DNA from: Peltaster fructicola
Lineage: Eukaryota > Ascomycota > Dothideomycetes
Length of the DNA stretch: 64,000 nt
Direction of reading: 5' to 3'
Assembly: GCA_001592805.2 (NCBI GenBank)
Contig: CP051141.1
Location: 1,550,001-1,614,000 of the forward strand
This document shows positions 12,901 through 22,315 of this stretch, piece by piece. The translations under genes and the position numbers were made by a program. The notes beneath the pieces were generated by a model, which saw nothing but the letters and a program-made list of their open reading frames with translations, ran no database searches and was not told where the DNA came from. Positions within the stretch are counted from its first letter, which is position 1. Each line of letters begins with the position of its first letter.

Positions 12901-13373
12901 ATCCACGCACCAATCCTTCTAACCAGCTAATGTTCGCCTGTGCCTCTCGAAGAGCAATCGGATGGCCCTCCTGCAGGACCTTGTGCACTGTGATCAGTGC
13001 TTTAAAGGTCTGAACCTCATCCGCTTGGATGGGCTGCACCTTGATGCCATTCCAGAAGGACAAACTGCTCTTGTGGTCCCAGGTATACACGATGCATGCT
13101 CGGACATGCTTGCGTTTCGGTGCGGACTCGTCTGGGCCAGTCGCTTTCTTGATATGTGTCGCGAGATCTGCTTCTGTCTTCGTGAGGTTCACGTTGCGCG
13201 AAGCATTGTAGGAAGTGCCATAATGGCGAAGCTTCTGTCGATTGCTTTGGAGGCAAGGTGGTCGCGTTAAGAGCTCCGCTATGCTGTCAGTACATCGAGT
13301 GATGGTGCGACCGCAAGGACGCGTGTGTGTAATAGGCTGCAGTGAAAATAAAATGTACCTCAGCTAATCGCAT
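9999..13373 (-). CDS. SLA2: SLA2/HIP1R endocytic adaptor
   Basis: Links clathrin-coated pits and PIP2 membranes to actin during endocytosis. Secure exons are 10139..13234 and 9999..10088, joined over a 50-bp intron (GTGAGT...CACAG) that yields the conserved end QQVEILQLENALSAARHRL. Domains in order: ANTH (KRKHVRACIVYTWDHKSSLSFW, about residues 40-300), a Pro-rich linker, a long Gln-rich coiled coil (about 330-640) and the talin-like I/LWEQ actin-binding module (about 800-1030). Product about 1066 residues, normal for filamentous fungi. No ATG exists in frame in the main exon. My proposed first exon is 13359..13373 (five codons, MRLAE) joined over a 124-bp intron to 13234 in phase 0; this is weakly supported. 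SLA2 often flanks the mating-type locus in ascomycetes, but no MAT gene lies beside it here. Confidence 0.9.
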
Positions 13374-13617
13374 ACGCGGATGTCGCTGGAGAGCTTCAGA
13401 ACGCCTCGCCTGCCACGCGGTCAACGAACATCGAAGCTTGGCGACGTCATGGTCACAAAGTGACAAACTCCGATTGACAGTATCTATGAGCGGACTCAAT
13501 CATTGTCTGGCTTGCTATGCTACATAACTGATACAGCTAAAGTACATTCATGTTCTGCTCGAAGAAGTCGAAACCTGGAGCTCTCCCTGCATGTACACCA
13601 GGAGCTGCAGTGGCTGA

Positions 13618-16600
13618 TCATCTTCGCTTCTTGCCACTAGGCTTCTTCTCATCGTCGTCGAGAGTACTGTCTCGATCCTTCTTCTTGGCCTTGCGTTCGA
13701 GCTCATCCCAGTCCTCGCCTTCTTCCTCGTCGTCACTAACTTCTTCTTCGGAGGCTTCGGCGGAGGCATCATCGTCGAATTCGCTCTCATCTTCACTGCT
13801 CTCGTCACTAGCGAGCTCACTTCCTGAGACTTCGAAGGCAGATTCCTCTTCTTCCTCTTCGTCATCCTCAGAATCTGACTCGTTACTCAGGAAACTCCAT
13901 CCGCCTTCAGCGAAGAAAGCATGTGGATCAGCAATGAGAGTCTTCATGATGGTGCCCCAGTTGAGATTGAGCGGTCCTTCAGAGAAAGGAATGTCAACAC
14001 TGTCGAGCCAGTCCTTGACAGCATCAAGAGACTCTACCGGGATCGTGTTGATCTGTGTGACTGGCCGCGTGAAGTCCTTGTATATGACAACCATGTCAAA
14101 GTTCTTCAGTCCAAATTGCACTCGTTCAAGATGGACGACTTCAATGTCTGTCAATGTGATGACTAGGAATGGTGGCTCAGTAAGCTGCACCAGGCAGTCG
14201 GTGGTAGGCTGGACCATGACAGAGCTTCGACTCGGCACACCATTGAATGCGAGATCGCGGAATGGCATGTCTACACTGAGGCCATCGCTTTTGCCAGCGT
14301 CGGCGATCTTCTCTGCGAAATTCCTGAACTCCTTGTCGAGCTGTGCACGTCGTCGCTTTTCTTCTTGTTCTGCCTCGAACTCTTCCTCGTCACCATAGCG
14401 ATGCTTACGCTTACGGTTACCGGTCTCGTCGAATTGCATCTCTGTTGCTTCGCGGTAGAACTGGACGTCCTTGGTCTTGCGCTTACCAATGAGGATAGGG
14501 TCGATGAGATGAATGTGGATGATGACAATGAGCTCGCCAACGCATGGCTGGAAAAAGAGGTGCTTGATGTTGGAAAACGTAATGTCAACGCGTACACCTC
14601 CGGCATGCAGGTATCGAAGACCGTTTTGGTGTATTTCAACAGCACCACCGATGCGCTTGCTTTCCAATGATGGACGCAGAAATATGTTCTCGAGACGGTA
14701 TGGTCGTCGATTGCGTACCTCGATCAGCTTGTCCTGCTCTGCAACACCTTCTTGCTCTTTCTTCTCTTGCTCCTTTCGGACTGCCGACTTCTTCATATCA
14801 GTGATAGAGTCTGCAATGTCCTGCATGTGTCCGGCATCACGACTTCGGAAGGTCAGAGAACGAATGAATTGTGCTGTAGGATCCTCGAAAGGCTGGTCAT
14901 CCTTTCTGCCCACGCCCTGGCCTGGCGAGAGGAAGTTGATCCGCAAGAAGGTGAATTTGGCTTCGGTGGTTGTACTTGCGTTCTTGATTGTGTTGATGTG
15001 GAAAGGCACTGGTCGGCCCATGATTGGAAGAATGATAGTATCGCTCTTCGCATCGACAAGGATTGCCAAGTCCTTGACTTTTGTAGGGAACTGGCTGTCT
15101 CGCTTGTATGATTCGAATCGCTTGAACTTCTTCTCTTCGGTGCCGTTGAGGTTGCCGTGGCCCTCCGTGTACTTCTCGAGACCGTCGGCGTGCTTCTTGT
15201 CATGGAGCTCACGCTGATGCTCCCGTCGGGCGTTCTCCTTCTCCTCGTTTGCAGTCGTGCCTCCTTGCGCACGTAGACGAGTCTTGGTGATGTTCGACTG
15301 TGCGACTGCACCAATTCTCGAGTCCTTCTTGGCCTTCGCTGGCTTCTTCTCCTCTTCATCCGACTCGTTGAAGAAGAATGAAGTGTCCTCTAGAGTCGAG
15401 GAAGCTGCTGCTGTGAAGATGTTTGGCTGACCCTTGTTAACTCGATTGTTGTGGATGCGGACCGTGTCGCTAAGCATCATTGAGTACTTTGCATCTCGCT
15501 TTTTGTCCTGTGGCTCTGGATTCTCAACGTCTGAGAAACCAGTCGAAACGACAAATGTCATGCCGTCCTTCAAGACCCTCGTATTCTTGGCGTTCAGCAA
15601 GAGAGAGCCGTCTCGAGGCTCTATTCCAATGCCGTAACCGACCACACGGACGAACTTCTCGGCCAGCTCTGGCTTCTTCGATTGCTTGATGAGATTAACA
15701 GCCTTGTTGTAGACGTCCTTTGCTGCCACGCCCTCTCGCAGCTCGTTGATGACTGCTTCGTGTACAGCAAGCAGGAGCTTGTAAGTGCTCTCTTGATGCT
15801 TGTTTGGATCGACCAAGTATGTTCGTGCGATCATAGAAGCATATGTCATGTAACGCAGGCCAAGTGCGCAGACAATCACGCCCGCATGAAGGTTGTTGTC
15901 GTCAGGATCGCTCGTAAGTCTGAGGTCGTAATTCAATCCGCTCATGACTGTAGGACTGACACTCCACTCAAGCTGCAAGGGATCGAACTTGTCAGAGGAC
16001 TTCATCTTGCGGAAGAACTTCTCATCATCGATCTTGTTTGCGACCTTCTCGGACAGAGCCTTGTGGGTAATCTTCTGATCCTCGTCTAGAATGCCAGACA
16101 TTGTATCAACGAAGTAGTCGCTCATGAGGTATGCTGTGGCATGCGATGCATCTCTGATCATGCGCAGCTCATTCTCATCTTTGATAGCCATAGCTGCGGA
16201 TAGCGCAGGGCTGATATCAACTTCTTCCACGCTCTTGCTAATCTCGCTGAAAGCCTGCTTCCATTCTGTGACAAATGGGCCAGCAGCAATATCCTTGGCG
16301 ATCACACCGACCTTGTTGCCTGCATTTTTGATGATATCCAAGCATCGATCGAATTGCTTCTTGTTCTCGTCTGCATCTTTGCCTCGAATCAAGATCTCGA
16401 CCGGCGTCTTCCCGTCTTTCAGAGCCTCCAGATATGTCGCCTTCTTCTTGGTGGTGATAACGTAGAAGCCCTCGGTGGTGATCAGGAACAGTGTAGTCGG
16501 AAACTCGTAGCCCAGCAGCCAGTACTGGAGCGCATTTGCTTTGTGGAAGCCAGCGACTTCATCGTTTTTGCCGACAATGACTACGATGCTGCCAGCATCA

Positions 16601-16704
16601 CTGAAGACGCTGTTGCCTGAGCGCTTGTCTGCTTTCCACTGTGTGATGAGAGCGTGCAAACGTCCGTGGAATGCCTGTTTATCGATGCTCACTTCATCCG
16701 CCAT
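13618..16704 (-). CDS. SPT16: FACT complex subunit SPT16
   Basis: Histone chaperone subunit that, with Pob3, reorganises nucleosomes during transcription and replication in the nucleus. A single uninterrupted exon of 1028 codons, beginning at a clear ATG (MADEVSIDKQAFHGRL). Visible parts are the N-terminal aminopeptidase-like domain that has lost catalysis (residues about 5-440), the SPT16 middle domain (from about 530 on), an Rtt106-like double-PH region (about 700-930) containing GEEF-type acidic and basic linkers, and a long acidic tail (about 930-1010, rich in Asp, Glu and Ser) ending in the basic KKPSGKKRR. Length and order match the family. The antisense strand has long open frames that are shadows of this gene's codon use. 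Confidence 0.97.
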   Translation of the reverse strand: MADEVSIDKQAFHGRLHALITQWKADKRSGNSVFSDAGSIVVIVGKNDEVAGFHKANALQYWLLGYEFPTTLFLITTEGFYVITTKKKATYLEALKDGKTPVEILIRGKDADENKKQFDRCLDIIKNAGNKVGVIAKDIAAGPFVTEWKQAFSEISKSVEEVDISPALSAAMAIKDENELRMIRDASHATAYLMSDYFVDTMSGILDEDQKITHKALSEKVANKIDDEKFFRKMKSSDKFDPLQLEWSVSPTVMSGLNYDLRLTSDPDDNNLHAGVIVCALGLRYMTYASMIARTYLVDPNKHQESTYKLLLAVHEAVINELREGVAAKDVYNKAVNLIKQSKKPELAEKFVRVVGYGIGIEPRDGSLLLNAKNTRVLKDGMTFVVSTGFSDVENPEPQDKKRDAKYSMMLSDTVRIHNNRVNKGQPNIFTAAASSTLEDTSFFFNESDEEEKKPAKAKKDSRIGAVAQSNITKTRLRAQGGTTANEEKENARREHQRELHDKKHADGLEKYTEGHGNLNGTEEKKFKRFESYKRDSQFPTKVKDLAILVDAKSDTIILPIMGRPVPFHINTIKNASTTTEAKFTFLRINFLSPGQGVGRKDDQPFEDPTAQFIRSLTFRSRDAGHMQDIADSITDMKKSAVRKEQEKKEQEGVAEQDKLIEVRNRRPYRLENIFLRPSLESKRIGGAVEIHQNGLRYLHAGGVRVDITFSNIKHLFFQPCVGELIVIIHIHLIDPILIGKRKTKDVQFYREATEMQFDETGNRKRKHRYGDEEEFEAEQEEKRRRAQLDKEFRNFAEKIADAGKSDGLSVDMPFRDLAFNGVPSRSSVMVQPTTDCLVQLTEPPFLVITLTDIEVVHLERVQFGLKNFDMVVIYKDFTRPVTQINTIPVESLDAVKDWLDSVDIPFSEGPLNLNWGTIMKTLIADPHAFFAEGGWSFLSNESDSEDDEEEEEESAFEVSGSELASDESSEDESEFDDDASAEASEEEVSDDEEEGEDWDELERKAKKKDRDSTLDDDEKKPSGKKRR

Positions 16705-18712
16705 GATGCTCCGCCTAGCTCGATGTGTAGGCGCGCTTCTTAGGGGCGGTTTTGTGATGCTTGAAGTATGGAAGAGGAGGAAGTGTGGTAGAGTTTGAGG
16801 TTGTCAATTATGGCAGGCCAGGCATGAGCTCACAAAGATCTCGCGCCGCGTCGCGTGTAAAAGTGGAGACCGTGCCGCTTCACTTTATGCTGCGTAACAG
16901 TACATAGCACAGAGGACGATTTTGGCATTATGCTACTACTTAATCGTCGACAAGTTTGAGCTTCTCGGAATCGCTACTTTTCGTCATATAGTGTGAGCGC
17001 CTGATGCGTTGCTCTATTCACGTTTCCATCCTATCTTCGACTGCCAAATGGACAATCATGCGGCAGCACACGTGAGCGCGAACCATCGGCTTCAATCTTT
17101 GTGCCCGACACTGAAGCCGTGTGAAGCAGCGCGAGAAAGGGGTGCGTTCTCAACAAGCTTGCGTCGAGCACCATTTGCGAGAGCTTTTCAGCTGAGCTCT
17201 TCCTCACATCAGCGTACTCAACTCATGCGCGGAGCAGTATGTCTGTACACTCTCTTCCAACCTAGCCTCAGCAGGTAGCGTCGCGCTGGGATCGCGTAAC
17301 ACTGCAGGCTCGGAGCAAGTGTTGCTCCTCACAAAGCTTAGTACGAGTAAAGACATATTGCGAGTCAGCAGCATCACGATCGCACGCAAAAGGTGGGTCA
17401 AGAGTCGACAGCATAATGACCTACCAAGAGCTTATGGGACGCCGTGCCCATGAGCTCATGGTGTAGGCAGAACACAACATTGTTCTTAGAGGATCAAGCA
17501 CCTGCTCACATCGTGTCTCCAATATGTACCGCACCCGGATCAACGACACAGGACAAGCTGGGTGTCAGACTTTGCCAAGCAAATGTATACGCATCGCGAG
17601 AGGGCTATCATTACAGGGTGGACTCTGCACAGCAAGATATGATCATCCTATTCACGGTCAGATCGAGATTGACAACCACAGGTCGCATGTCTTCGCTCGT
17701 TCCTGCTTCAAACTCATGCAAGACCTTGAATAAGCCAGTGAAGCAGTCCTGTTCGCAGGCTATATAGGGGCAGAGGAAGTGGCTCTTGACCTGAAGCTCC
17801 TGCGCAATCTCACGGTCGAGCGGTGCCAAGAGCCAAAGCTAGACGTCATCGCGACCGTATTGCGAGTCACAACCCGGAGCAATTCTCGGATGGACATAGG
17901 TGAGGGACTCCAGCAGAAGATCAATAACATCTCGTAGGGATTCACCACGGCCTACTATACGAACGAGCTAGATGCGGCTGCTCTGTGGCAGGCCGAGGCT
18001 TGTTTCGTGGAGCTCGCTGGCGATGGCAGCATGGATGAGCACAAGTGAGGTCACAGAACCTTTCACCAGTGGGCAGCCCATCGCAGCAGCTGTCAACAAA
18101 TCTGGAGATACAGATTTTCTGGTAGAGGCACGAACAGCAGCAACCGGGCTCCAGTGATGAAGATCACTTTTTCCTCACAGATAACGACCATGTCGTCCGA
18201 GCGTACAACACTGCACAAGCCGTCGACGAACTGTAGTTGCTATGTCTATGCTAGGCACCTATAAAAAATCGAGTGTATCAGGTGATCTAAAGAGCATCTG
18301 TGCATGGCGCCATGCATGGCCAGATCATTAAGAAAGGTATGGGTAGACAGCCTTAGAAGAATGTGATCATACAGGGGCACTGTGGACAAGATGGACTCTG
18401 GTGGGTCACTGCCTCAGATTTCAGCACTCATAGAGCTGCAATACTACGCTATCGTACCAGTTCAACCGTACAATTGACCGTGTTGTCAAGCTTGAAGCGG
18501 TTGACAATCGTATCACGTGACTATATCATCACCCATCAACCCAAAGCAGTTAGTCGAAATATAGGATGAAACCGCTCGATCGAGCACTTCGACAGACACC
18601 AACGTCGACATCAAGGTCTGAGAAGCGTTACGGACGCTCTCGACAGACAGCACTATCGATCAGCATCAGCTCCCGTGGACATGTTATACCCTTGATACAC
18701 TGAGCATGCACT
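16705..18712. other. Long intergenic region, no supported gene
   Basis: About 2 kb between divergent genes (SPT16 minus, carrier plus). Short open frames around 17.4-18.2 kb have no recognisable family and several stops. Overlapping perfect palindromes occur at 18301-18320 (TGCATGGCGCCATGCA, then GCCATGCATGGC). I see no tRNA or transposon signature. Confidence 0.4.
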
Positions 18713-20021
18713 ATGCTCCCAGATCCTATCTTGACACCCGATATCAGAGAAGGCCTGACACGACAACACAAGTCGGATCACAAAAAGCGCAAAGACAATG
18801 CCACCACAGGCTTATCAGCAGCTGGCCTGCGGGCTGTGAGTGCTAGGTTTGTGAGCTTCTACTTCAGAGCTCCTATCAAGGCCTTCTTTCGGACCAGGGT
18901 TGAGTGAGTAGCTCCATCATATCGTACTCTTTATCTGACCTCCATAGTTATATGGTAAGGCACTGATGACAGTCCACAGCATCCACTGATGTCGACAGGG
19001 TTATGTGCGCGCCGTTAATCCAAACATAAAGCCCGGTGATCCCTGGTCATGGCGAATGACATCGCCAGTCCTTCTGGCCGAGGCTGTCCGGCGATATGGC
19101 TTCCGATTCATACCAGAGCAGGTGTTACCGCCTTTACTAGCTAATGCTACGGTCGGCGCCGTCCTATATACAGCATATCTCCAGACTCTCGGAGCCATAC
19201 ACGAGCCATCAGGAAGAGGTTCAAAGCGTGTCTATCCGCCACCATCGTTGCAGACGACCGCAACTGCCGGCTTCGTTGCAGGATCTGTCCAGAGCCTAGT
19301 CGCAGCACCTCTAGACGCTTTGCAAGTACGGTTCCAGTCTGCAGAGCTGCTCAATCACAAGTATAAGAACATGTGGGTTTATGCTTGGCGAAAGGTCCAC
19401 GAAATTGGAGCCCGTGGTGTCTTCGCTGGCTACAGTCTTTCATTCTTGAAGGACTCCCTCGGTTGCGCATTGTTCTTTGGCAGTTTCGAGTATATCAAAA
19501 GTCAATGCTTCTACAGCTTCGTCAGCAACTTCTACAGCCACTATGCCACCTTGTCGGCCGCTCAGAAAGAGGAAATCAACGCACAGAGCAGCATATACAG
19601 TAATCCCGTGATAAGGCCGCACTACATGATCGAGCCAAGCTTCATTCTCGTAGCAGGTGTCACAGCATCGGTCGCCCAACAAGCTGTGCAGCATCCCATC
19701 GGACGTGTCCAGGACACCCACTACGGACGGCTAGAGTATATTGACACCCACGTACATAAGAAACCGGGACAGGCTAAGATCAATGTGATGAGGCTCTATG
19801 CAAATGCCTACAGGAAGACGCTGAAGCAAGTCTACGTGCATGCGCGACGAGCAGGAAGTCTTAGGAAATGGCTATACAGGGACTTCTTCATGAGCACACT
19901 TAAGCAGGTGCCTAGTACGAGTGTTGGTCTTATTGTATTCGAGGTGGTAAGGCGAAAATACAGCACAGATGAAGATGCTGTGAGGATAGAGAAAGATGGC
20001 TATGACATCTTACTACCATGA
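18713..20021 (+). CDS. Mitochondrial carrier family protein
   Basis: A fungal member of the SLC25-like carrier family, presumably in the inner mitochondrial membrane. Substrate unknown. Exons 18713..18903, 18948..18954 (a 7-nt microexon) and 18999..20021, with 44-bp introns on both sides. Joined, they read RTRVDYMGYVRAVNPN, a continuous and family-like stretch. The protein is 406 residues, longer than the usual 300 for carriers. A carrier-type signature is AGSVQSLVAAPLDALQVRFQ (P-x-D-x-x-x-x-R form), and a second degenerate one is AQQAVQHPIGRVQ. Pro and Gly residues flank likely helices, and the C-terminus has TLKQVPSTSVGLIVFE. Only some repeats keep the canonical charged motif, so it may be a divergent carrier. 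The ATG at 18713 is the first in frame, and MLPDPILTPDIREGL is a plausible soluble N-terminus. Confidence 0.82.
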
Positions 20022-20231
20022 AGGCACAGTAGATACAGCATTGCATACACTTCAACGACTATCAATATCACAAAGGGCTCCGGTCACTGGCGGAGCAAGA
20101 CGTGCATTCGTCATTTGGTCATGTGAGGGTTACAGGAGACTGAGCTCCAGTCCATAGCTTACAAACAAACTGTTACTGACTGGGCAGTGATGTTAGCCTC
20201 CGAGGAGGAACTTGAACCACCGATGCATAGC

Positions 20232-21183
20232 TCAAGTGGATGTAGGAGCTGGCATGCCATAGGTGGCTAAAGTGCTGGGGGCCCATGGAATATCACGCTC
20301 GGCGCCCTCTGAGACTTCGTCGGCGCAAGTGATGCCTGGTGGACCACAGCTGGACCATGGCTTCCAACGACCTTCGATGGTGTCTTGGGTGTCTTGAGCG
20401 AGTTCGGTAAAAGCAGAGTCGCCAGTATCTGACTCAACCTCATCTGCACAGGTGATGCCACGTGGCCCGCAGCTAGACCATGGCTTCCAACGACCTTCGA
20501 CGGTGTCTTGGGTATCTTGAGTGACCTCAGAAGCAGAGTCGACGGTATCTGACTCAACCTCATCTGCACAGGTAATTCCTGGAGGACCACAGCTGGACCA
20601 TGGCTTCCAACGACCCTCGATGGAGTTGTCCTGCTCTTCAGTAGAGCCTTCAGAGACTGCAAGATCTTCAAATGCACCTATTCATGTCAGTCGTGAGCTG
20701 CGTGCAAAGCAGGTATAACTTACAAGTGATGCCAGGTGGACCGCAAGAGCTCCATGGCTTCCAACGAGCTTGAAGTGTAGAGGCGTCGCCAGTCGATCGA
20801 ACACCTTCGAAATGTCAGTATAGAGTCTTGGCGAGGAGCGGCTCAACTTACACTGTGTGCCTGGGTAGCTGCAGATAGAAGGACCGACACGACGGCCGAA
20901 GATATGGGTGACGATAGGAGAAGAGATCTCAGAGCCTGCCTCACCTTCGCGAGTGCCTAGAACTGTCAGTGATGCTTTCGGCGTTGTTGTTGGAACACTC
21001 ACAGCGAATGCCTCCAAAGTGGCAGGCAAAGCTTGGAACAGTGCGGCCAAAGAGAGCAGTTAAGCCATCGAAGCTTTCAACTTCTGGGCTTGCATTGCGA
21101 GTGACAACGCGTGCTGGTGCAGCATGAACAGTGAAGAGGATGGTGATGAACGCAAGAAGCGTCATCAAGAAGCGTGGAAACAT
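20232..21183 (-). CDS. Secreted multi-copy peptide precursor (candidate alpha-pheromone)
   Basis: A 270-residue precursor with a signal peptide (MFPRFLMTLLAFITILFTVHA) and six tandem units that share C-x3-G-x2-C. Units end at Cys 61, 96, 123, 159, 199 and 240. Four copies are nearly identical (WKPWSSCGPPGITC, with one PRG variant); the first two are divergent (CHFGGIRC, CSYPGTQC). Exons are 21003..21183, 20852..20956, 20724..20804 and 20232..20677, with introns of 46, 47 and 46 bp. Every intron splits the second Cys codon of a unit after its first base. Each unit follows an Arg (FGR, GRR, QAR, EGR) and is followed by an acidic spacer such as ADEVESDT. C-x3-G-x2-C is the spacing seen in Pezizomycotina alpha-class pheromones, and repeats with a signal peptide fit a Kex2-processed precursor. 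No lysine-arginine sites are present, and no RiPP-tailoring gene lies nearby. A RiPP or small effector precursor remains possible. Confidence 0.75.
20325..21024 (-). repeat. Six C-x3-G-x2-C peptide repeats
   Basis: Repeat block inside the precursor gene, counted from the first Cys of unit 1 to the last Cys of unit 6. Units 3-6 share R-WKPWSSCGP(P/R)GITC; units 1 and 2 keep only the Cys/Gly spacing. Spacers between units 4, 5 and 6 are also repeated (ADEVESDT...DTQDT..EGR), so the last three copies arose by recent tandem duplication within exon 4. Confidence 0.85.
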
Positions 21184-21394
21184 TGTGAAGGCGTGCGCGA
21201 TGGTGCGTGGGTAGTTATGGTTAATGTTGATGGGTGATGTTGGTGAGAGTGCGCGCGAGTGAGAAGGAGGATCTTATGCGACGTGCGGTGCAGAAAAAAG
21301 TAGGAAAAGCTTGGCAAACACAGACCTGATGAGGAAGGAGCGTCACGTGGCAAGCGAGCATTGATATATCGTGATATCTCTCTTCTTAGGGATG

Positions 21395-22315
21395 CTAAAA
21401 GAACAGTAGCTTCACTCGCTTTTTCTCAGCAGTGTACCTCTCTTTAAGCTGAGGACGTGTGAGCAGCGTGATAAGTGGCACCTGCAGCTCCTTAATGTCG
21501 AGTATTCCTCTCTTCTTCTGATCTATGTGCGAAGCATCGATCACAATTCGCTCAAGGTGATCGATCTTGAGAGAATCTAGGCTCGTCAGCGAAGGCCAGG
21601 TCTTGTAGGTTGTGCACATACCATTGTCTAGTAGGTCGATGAGTCGTTGCGGCGTCCCAACACCAATGCCCATCCTGGTCTTCTTCGTGCTCTCCAGAGC
21701 TTCATTCAGTTTGATATGTTTGGCAAAGAGCTTGGCAACCATGCTGTGCTTCGTCTGGAACTTTCGTAGAGCACGAGTGAGATCCGCTGCTCGCATTCCT
21801 GCAGCTGTGATCACGATGGTATGCGGCGAGCCCATAGCATTCGGTGCGTTTTGGAGCTTCTGAGTCTTGTCCTTGAATTTGTCCGAGACACAAGACTCGA
21901 GAAACTCGGCAAGTCTCTCTGTGTTCCTCTCTGCGTTCAACGACGTTGTGTCAAGGATTGCTTTAGCTGCACGATATCAGTACGAGATCAGAGCAGTCTC
22001 AATGTTCGTACCTGAGATATGAATGTCGTGTGCTTCAATCGGGCTCAGATCAGGTCTGAATCTTCTCGTCCTTTGTGCAATATGATCTGCCATCAGGGCT
22101 GGATCCATATGTGCGATCGCATGGTTGACGTTCGAGTCCACGTCTAGTGCGTCATCCTCAATGTCTTTGGGCTTCTTCGTCTTCTTGGCTTTCGGCGGTC
22201 GACCATCTGCTCCGTCTCTCTTGCGCTTTTTTGACTGGTTTGTCACTTCATTGTCAGAAGTGTCGATGTCTTCGATGAGAGGAACTCCCTCGAGGTCGCT
22301 ATCTTCTGCTGACAT
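21395..22315 (-). CDS. CMS1: CMS1-like ribosome biogenesis protein
   Basis: Resembles yeast Cms1, a component of the 90S pre-ribosome with a helicase-like fold but without helicase motifs. Exons 22012..22315 and 21395..21966, with a 45-bp intron (GTACGA...GTGCAG); the junction reads DIHISAKAILDTTSL. The protein is 291 residues. The N-terminus is acidic, followed by a Lys-rich segment (SKKRKRDG, PPKAKKTKKPKD) suited to nucleolar localisation. The core contains IVITAAGMRAADLTRALR and IGVGTPQRLIDLLDNG, which echo the RecA-like strand order of DEAD-box proteins. The end is KKRVKLLFF. It lies 211 bp downstream-to-upstream from the precursor gene on the same strand, with an E-box-like CACGTG at 21344-21349 between them. 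Assignment by motif recall. Confidence 0.85.

Noticed and set aside
9999-13234. Mating-type locus next to SLA2
   Set aside because: No alpha-box or HMG-box gene is seen in the flanks; the neighbours are identified as Gemin2-like and SPT16.
13550-14398. 282-codon Ser-rich plus-strand frame
   Set aside because: Antisense shadow of the Asp/Glu-rich tail of SPT16; the Ser runs are complements of acidic codons.
20267-20677. 136-codon minus-strand frame over the peptide repeats
   Set aside because: It is the neighbouring frame of the precursor exon 4; the repeats give it apparent repeats too, but the Cys frame has the signal peptide and splice sites.
20232-21183. Classical dikaritin-type RiPP cluster
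   Set aside because: The precursor is repeat-rich, but no UstYa-like, tyrosinase or peptidase gene lies beside it, and dibasic Lys-Arg sites are absent. Kept as an alternative only.
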